From NCBI RefSeq assembly GCF_008042035.1, contig NZ_RDBL01000029.1, positions 208,063-244,052 on the forward strand: a stretch of DNA of 35,990 nucleotides. Direction: 5' to 3'. The DNA comes from Streptomyces sp. col6. GTDB lineage: Bacteria > Actinomycetota > Actinomycetes > Streptomycetales > Streptomycetaceae. Shown in pieces: positions 31,904 to 35,990 of the stretch (within the stretch, counting starts at the first letter, position 1; every line of letters starts with the position of its first letter). A program made the position numbers and the translations under genes. The notes under the pieces were generated by a model that was not told where the DNA came from, searched no databases, and worked only from the letters and a program-made list of their open reading frames with translations.

Positions 31904-33383
31904 CGGCCCTCCTCCTTGCGGAGGTAGTCGCTCAGTTCGTCGAGCTCGGCGCGGACCTGGTCGATGCGCTGGGGCGGGGCGGGGCGGACGGCAGGTGGCG
32001 GGCGGGGGCGAGGTCGACGTCGTCGTCGAGGAGTTCGATGACGGGGACGGTGCGCGAGGCGCCGGTGCGCGGCGCGTCGGGCTGCGGGCGCCGGCCTTCG
32101 TACGCCTGCCAGGCGTCGAGCACGGCGTGGCGCAGGGCGGTCAGGTCGAGGCGGTCGCGGCCGCCGCCGGTGCTCTGTTCGGCGGGCTCGGCGGTGTCGA
32201 CCAGCAGCAGTTCGGGTGTGGGGTGCGGCTCGGCGCCCGGCTTGCGCAGCACCCACAGGTGCAGCGGGATGCCGTACGGGGGTGCGGCGCCGGCCGGGAG
32301 CGCGACGACGGCGCGCAGCGCGCCCCGGCGCAGCAGGTCGGCGCGGATACGGCGGCCGGAGCGGCGGGACGCGGCGGCGGGCGGCATCAGCAGGACGGCG
32401 GTGCCGCCTTCGCGCAGCCGGGCCAGCGCGTGCTGCACCCAGGCGAGTTCGGACTCGGTGCGGGCGGGGAAGCCGTACTCCCAGCGGGGGTCGTAGGCGA
32501 GTTCGTCGTGGCCCCAGTTGCGCTCGTTGAACGGCGGGTGGCAGAGCACGGCGTCGGCGGCCAGGTGCGGGAAGGCGTCGGTGCGCAGGGTGTCCCCGGT
32601 GCGCACGTCGAGCGCGCAGTCGGCGGGGGCGGTGCGCAGGGCGAGGCGGAGCGCGGTGACGGCGGCTAGGCCGGGGTCGCTCTCCTGCCCGTACAAGGCG
32701 GCCGGTTCCGGGGCGGCGGCCAGCAGGGCGCCGGTGCCCGCCGCCGGGTCGAGGACGGTGCGCACGCCTGGTTCGCCGGTGCCGGCCAGCTCCGCCATCA
32801 GCTCGGCGAGCGGGGGCGGGGTCAGCGTGTACTGGCGCGGGTTGGCGTCGAGCTGACGGCCGAGCAGGAACTCGTACGTCTCCTGGGCACCGGTCTCGGC
32901 GGCCAGCTCGGCGGCGCCGCGCACGAGGGGTACGGAGGGCAGGAGTTCGGCGCGGTCCGGGGTGTGCACGGCGCGCCCGTTGCCCGCGGGCCCGAATCGG
33001 GCGGCGAGGGCGTCGTTCACCGCGAGGGAGAGCACGCCCGCCATCCGCTCGTCGGTCACACCGGTGATCTCCCGCCAGGCGCCGGCGCTGCGGTCCGCCA
33101 CGAGGAGGGCGCAGCCGACGTGGACGAGGGCGGTGACGGCGCCCGCCGGGTGGCCGGCCAGTTGCTGCCAGACGCGTTCGCGGAGCGGGACCTCGACGAG
33201 CTTGCCCTGGTCGCGCAGCCACCGCTCGACCTCGGCGAGGGCGAAGGAAGGGCTGGTCTCGGTGCCGCCCACGGGCTGGGGGAAGTCGGCGTGCCGGCGG
33301 CGCCAGTTGCTGACGGCGGCGCGCCCCACGCCCGCCAGGCGGGCGATCCCGGCGGCGGTCACCTCTGTCGCGTTCTCCGGCAC
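31900..33383 (-). CDS. HTH / N6-adenine DNA methylase-like protein, frameshifted near its end
   Basis: An N-terminal helix-turn-helix (about 10-35, AGIARLAGVGRAAVSNWRRRH) and a linker precede an N6-adenine methylase fold: motif I LDPAAGTGALLAA (211-223), motif IV HPPF (282-285, His replacing the usual Asn/Asp/Ser) and the NERNWGHDELAYDPRWEYG block; LLMPPAAASRRSGRRIR follows. No specificity subunit or nuclease is adjacent. The reading frame runs to 31932, but the last 23 codons of another frame (QRIDQVRAELDELSDYLRKE, stop at 31900) are clearly coding. The switch is at GGGGC x3 (31971-31985); one unit fewer gives 492 residues. GTG 33383 has AGGGAGA 6 nt upstream. It is the first gene of the methylase-kinase pair. 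Confidence 0.85.
31971..31985. repeat. GGGGC x3 short tandem repeat at the methylase frameshift
   Basis: Three copies of the 5-bp unit GGGGC, followed by GG. Losing one unit joins the methylase frame to the C-terminal coding frame that ends at 31900 and overlaps the kinase start. Confidence 0.9.
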
Positions 33384-33440
33384 GTGCTGTCTCCCTGGGC
33401 TGTACCGCTGGCGGGTTGTGCGGGCGAGCATACCGACCCG

Positions 33441-33519
33441 TTCACAGCGCACGACTCGACGTTCGATTCACAGGGGTAGCGGTCCCGTTTCGCGTGGACC
33501 GTGTTGACTCGGTTCACAG
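33441..33519. promoter_or_regulatory. Three TTCACAG direct repeats in a divergent promoter region
   Basis: TTCACAG occurs at 33441-33447, 33467-33473 and 33513-33519 in the 223-bp gap between the methylase gene and the divergent DUF4190/DUF4352 gene. The third copy lies in the -35/-10 spacer of the plus-strand promoter. The set is a candidate binding array, possibly for the HTH domain of the methylase-like protein. Confidence 0.4.
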
Positions 33520-33532
33520 ATGATGGTGTCAT
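33504..33532 (+). promoter_or_regulatory. Promoter of the DUF4190/DUF4352 gene
   Basis: TTGACT (33504-33509), a 17-nt spacer and TGTCAT (33527-33532); expected transcription start near 33540, giving a leader of about 67 nt. Confidence 0.6.
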
Positions 33533-33606
33533 TGACCTGTCGCTGCACGACAGCGGCATGTGGGTCCGCTCACCACTCCAACCCGTACTTGCCGAAGGGC
33601 ACAGCC

Positions 33607-34479
33607 ATGTCCCAGTTCACGCAGCCGCCGCAGTCCCCGCACTCCCAGCCGCAGCAGCCGTACGGCCCCGGCCACACCCCCGGCCTGCGCCCCGCGCGCA
33701 ACGGACTGGGCATCGCCGCCCTGATCCTCGGGCTCATCGGCGCGGTGTCCGGCCTGATCCCGTTCCTGTTCTGGCTGGCGGGCATCCTCGGCACGATCGC
33801 GCTGATCCTGGGGCTCGTCGGCCGGGGACGCGCCAAGAGGGGCGAGGCGACGAACAAGAACATGGCCACGTTCAGCACGGTCCTCGCGCTGATCGCGCTG
33901 ATCATGTCGGTGGTCGGCGCGGTGATCACGTTCAAGGCGGTCGACGACGCGGTGGACGACCTGAACAAGGCGGTGTCGGACACGACCGCGTCCGCGAAGC
34001 CGAAGGCGGGCGGGGACAAGGCCGGCAAGGGCGAGGAGAAGGGGAAGTCCGGCGACGACAAGGCCGGCAAGGAGGAGAAGCCGAGCACCGAGGCACTGGA
34101 GGCCGGTGACTCGGCGGTGTACGACGACGACGTCACGGTCACAGTCGGCGACGCGACGAAGTACTCCGCCACCGAGTACGCGGCCGGTCACACCAAGGGC
34201 AACAAGGCCTACCAGGTCGCCGTCGTCATCGAGAACGCGGGCAAGGAGAAGTTCGACTCCACGCTCGTCACCGTCGAGGCGCGGGCCGGCAAGGACGGGG
34301 TCGACGCCGAGCAGATCTTCGACGACAAGGTCGGCGAGGGCTTCAGCGGCACGGTCCTGCCCGGCAAGAAGGTCACGGTCCTCTACGCGTTCGACGCACC
34401 GGCCGACGCGAAGAACCTGACCGTGGAGGTCAGCCCCGGCTTCACGTACGACGCGACGCAGTGGGACCTGAAGCTCTGA
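33607..34479 (+). CDS. DUF4190/DUF4352-type membrane protein
   Basis: A 290-residue protein. The N-terminus (1-30) is Pro/Gln-rich. Two close membrane helices (about 33-52 and 54-72) form the DUF4190 hairpin and a third follows at about 89-109. A Lys/Gly/Glu/Ala linker (about 130-165, with DKAGK repeats) leads to an extracytoplasmic immunoglobulin-like DUF4352 domain (about 170-288: VTVTVGDATKYSATEYAAG, AYQVAVVIENAGKEKFDSTLVTVEAR, VLPGKKVTVLYAFDAPADAK). Function is unknown; such domains are common on actinobacterial cell surfaces. ATG 33607 has GAAGGG 6 nt upstream. It is divergent from the methylase gene and followed by a good terminator. Confidence 0.88.
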   Translation: MSQFTQPPQSPHSQPQQPYGPGHTPGLRPARNGLGIAALILGLIGAVSGLIPFLFWLAGILGTIALILGLVGRGRAKRGEATNKNMATFSTVLALIALIMSVVGAVITFKAVDDAVDDLNKAVSDTTASAKPKAGGDKAGKGEEKGKSGDDKAGKEEKPSTEALEAGDSAVYDDDVTVTVGDATKYSATEYAAGHTKGNKAYQVAVVIENAGKEKFDSTLVTVEARAGKDGVDAEQIFDDKVGEGFSGTVLPGKKVTVLYAFDAPADAKNLTVEVSPGFTYDATQWDLKL

Positions 34480-34505
34480 CGCGCACAGCGCGGCCGGCAC
34501 CCGTG

Positions 34506-34529
34506 GAACCCGCCCTCCAGGGCGGGTTC
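34506..34529. terminator. Terminator between convergent genes
   Basis: Perfect 10-bp arms GAACCCGCCC and GGGCGGGTTC with a 4-nt loop, followed by TTC. It serves the plus-strand DUF4352 gene and probably also the minus-strand TetR gene. Confidence 0.88.
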
Positions 34530-34540
34530 TTCGCGTCGGC

Positions 34541-35161
34541 TCACTCCTCGCGCGCGCCCGGCCAGGCGGCCAGCGCGAGTTCGGCGATCCCGCCCAGCTC
34601 CTCCGCCTCCGCCCCGTCGCAGGACCGCTGCGACATGCCCTGGATGATCGTGGCGAAGTATCCGGCGAGCGCCTGGGGGTCCACCCCCTCCGGCAGTTCG
34701 CCCGTGCGTCGCGCGTCCCGCAGCCGCGCCTCCCACGCCACCAGGTTGGCGTTCCGCAGCCCCCTCAGGTAGTCGCCCACCTCTACGTCCTGCGGGGCGA
34801 GGTTGACGGCCGCCGTGATCGTCATGCAGCCCGACGGGTGCGAGGGGTCCGCGTAGATCCGGGCGGCCTCCCGCAGGATGCGCGCGAACACGCGATAGGC
34901 CGTGGGCTCCTGCTCCAGGGCCTCCCGCATGAAGGTCCCGACCGGCAGCGTCCCGTACGCGGCCACCGCCTCCCGGAAGAGCGACCGCTTGTCACCGAAC
35001 GCGGCGTAGAGGCTGGCGGGCCGGATGCCCATCGCCTCCGTCAGCTCACCGATCGAGGTCGCCCCGTAGCCCCGCTCCCAGAACAGCCGGACGGCGGCCG
35101 CGAGCGCGGCGTCCCGGTCGAAGGAGCGCGGCCGTCCGCGCGTCGCACCAGTCTCACCCAT
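34541..35161 (-). CDS. TetR/AcrR family transcriptional regulator
   Basis: A 206-residue repressor. The N-terminal HTH (about 10-55) has FDRDAALAAAVRLFWERGYGATSIGELTEAMGIRPASLYAAFGDKRSLFREA. The C-terminal ligand domain (60-206) contains PSGCMTITAAVNLAP, typical of the subfamily that often controls a neighbouring SDR. The start at 35161 is preferred because TAGAAT lies exactly 7 nt before it (leaderless). It is divergent from an SDR gene, its likely target; the operator GAGCG-CC-CGCTC abuts its own -10. Confidence 0.9.
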   Translation of the reverse strand: MGETGATRGRPRSFDRDAALAAAVRLFWERGYGATSIGELTEAMGIRPASLYAAFGDKRSLFREAVAAYGTLPVGTFMREALEQEPTAYRVFARILREAARIYADPSHPSGCMTITAAVNLAPQDVEVGDYLRGLRNANLVAWEARLRDARRTGELPEGVDPQALAGYFATIIQGMSQRSCDGAEAEELGGIAELALAAWPGAREE

Positions 35162-35168
35162 ACCCCAC

Positions 35169-35186
35169 ATTCTAGAGCGCCCGCTC
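35169..35186 (-). promoter_or_regulatory. TetR promoter -10 and abutting operator
   Basis: On the minus strand TAGAAT (35169-35174) directly follows the dyad GAGCG-GG-CGCTC (35175-35186). Binding of the TetR protein here would block its own transcription. A second dyad CGTTC-N6-GAACG (35201-35216) lies nearer the SDR gene. Confidence 0.55.
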
Positions 35187-35248
35187 AACAAGTCGTGCTA
35201 CGTTCTTTCTGGAACGATCACTCAACAAATTGGTGAGGGGCAACAGCC

Positions 35249-35990
35249 ATGTCTGCACGCGCACTTGAGGGCAAGGTCGCACTGGTCACCGGCGGCAGCC
35301 GGGGTATCGGCCGGGGCATCGCGGAACGGCTGGGGCGGGACGGGGCCGTCGTCGCCGTGGCCTACGCCAGGGACGCGGCGGCGGCCGACGAGGTCGTGGA
35401 GGTCATCCGGAAGAACGGCGGCACGGCGTTCGCCCTCCGTGGCGAGCTGGGGGCGCACGGCGACGCCGCCGCACTGTGGGAGGCGTTCGACGAGCGCATC
35501 ACCGAGCACGTACCCGGCGGCGGGGTGGACGTCATCGTGAACAACGCCGGCGCCGGGCTCTCCTCCGAGCTGTCCTCGCTCACCGAGGAGGCGTTCGACG
35601 CGGTCTTCGCCGTCAACGTGCGGGCGCCGTTCTTCATCGTCCGGCACGGTCTCGGCCGGCTGCGCGACGGCGGGCGGATCATCAACATATCCAGCGGTGC
35701 GGCCCGGATCGCGATGCCGGGGATCATCGCCTACAGCGCGACGAAGGGCGCCCTGGACAACTTCACGCTGACCCTCGCCAAGGAACTGGGCCCGCGCGGC
35801 ATCACCGTCAACTCGGTGGCCCCCGGCATCATCGACACCGACATCAACGCGGACTGGCTGCGCGGCAACGCCGAGGCCGAGGCACACTCCGCGTCCCTGG
35901 CCGCGCTGGGCCGGGTCGGACAACCGCAGGACGTCGCGGACGTGGTGGCGTTCCTCGCCTCGGACGACTCCCGCTGGGTGACGGGCACGG
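35249..35990 (+). CDS. SDR family oxidoreductase (3' end beyond window)
   Basis: The first 247 codons of a classical short-chain dehydrogenase; the window ends before the stop. TGGSRGIG is at 14-21, NNAG at 98-101, Ser149 and YSATK (Tyr162, Lys166) complete the active site, and the PG motif VAPGIIDTDI follows. Resemblance to 3-oxoacyl-ACP reductase-like enzymes is general; the substrate is unknown. ATG 35249 has GAGGGG about 8 nt upstream. It is divergent from a TetR regulator that probably represses it. Confidence 0.92.
   Translation, partial: MSARALEGKVALVTGGSRGIGRGIAERLGRDGAVVAVAYARDAAAADEVVEVIRKNGGTAFALRGELGAHGDAAALWEAFDERITEHVPGGGVDVIVNNAGAGLSSELSSLTEEAFDAVFAVNVRAPFFIVRHGLGRLRDGGRIINISSGAARIAMPGIIAYSATKGALDNFTLTLAKELGPRGITVNSVAPGIIDTDINADWLRGNAEAEAHSASLAALGRVGQPQDVADVVAFLASDDSRWVTGT

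Noticed and set aside
30351..33383. Identification of the methylase-kinase pair as the Pgl (PglX/PglW) phage-defence system
   Set aside because: PglX and PglW are much larger, and PglY and PglZ are missing here. Only the functional resemblance is kept, as a hypothesis.

Overview
The window is chromosomal DNA from a Streptomyces. It is very GC-rich with strong third-position GC bias, carries the tRNA-Leu(UAA) gene bldA, and has a gene order that I recall from the core S. coelicolor chromosome (cystathionine beta-synthase, GDSL hydrolase, thiolase, bldA, MacB-type ABC pair, cyclopropane synthase, NDH-2, Ppx/GppA, DUF501, DivIC, enolase, two Rpf proteins, CYP107U-type P450, MazG, SurA-like lipoprotein). 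Locus equivalences are from memory, not from a search.

Left part (1-11.9 kb). A roadblock protein converges on an RpiR-type regulator. A small membrane protein follows, then a divergent SDR/MmyB-like regulator pair, a cystathionine beta-synthase divergent from an SGNH hydrolase, a thiolase behind a probable TetR-type operator, an unknown acidic membrane-anchored protein, a Bax-inhibitor-1 protein, a DinB/DUF664 protein and a DUF4259 protein.

Middle (12-23 kb). bldA lies on the minus strand with a recognisable promoter. After a gene-free stretch of about 550 bp comes an ABC exporter pair that converges on a cyclopropane-fatty-acid-synthase-like methyltransferase. NDH-2 follows, with two Rex-like operators in its long upstream region. 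The minus-strand cluster eno - divIC - DUF501 - ppx/gppA combines glycolysis, septation and (p)ppGpp/polyphosphate metabolism.

Right part (23-36 kb). Two paralogous Rpf-LysM cell-wall hydrolases lie next to each other. Only the first has a c-di-AMP (ydaO) riboswitch leader. Next come a P450, MazG and a SurA-like lipoprotein in one probable operon, then GtrA and a family 2 glycosyltransferase with a 4-nt overlap, then a Ser/Thr kinase-TPR gene and a HTH/N6-adenine-methylase-like gene. The last genes are a DUF4190/DUF4352 protein, a TetR regulator and a truncated SDR.

Most striking observation. The methylase and the kinase, adjacent on one strand, are each frameshifted exactly at a short tandem repeat (GGGGC x3 at 31971-31985; a perfect 20-bp duplication at 30981-31020). 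Removing one unit from each restores full-length frames and also creates a 4-nt GTGA stop/start overlap between the two genes. This is either a phase-variable methylase-kinase pair, fixed mutation in this strain, or assembly error at repeats; it can be checked directly from reads.

No insertion sequence, integrase, CRISPR array or rRNA was seen, and I found no in-frame TTA codon in the genes of the window.
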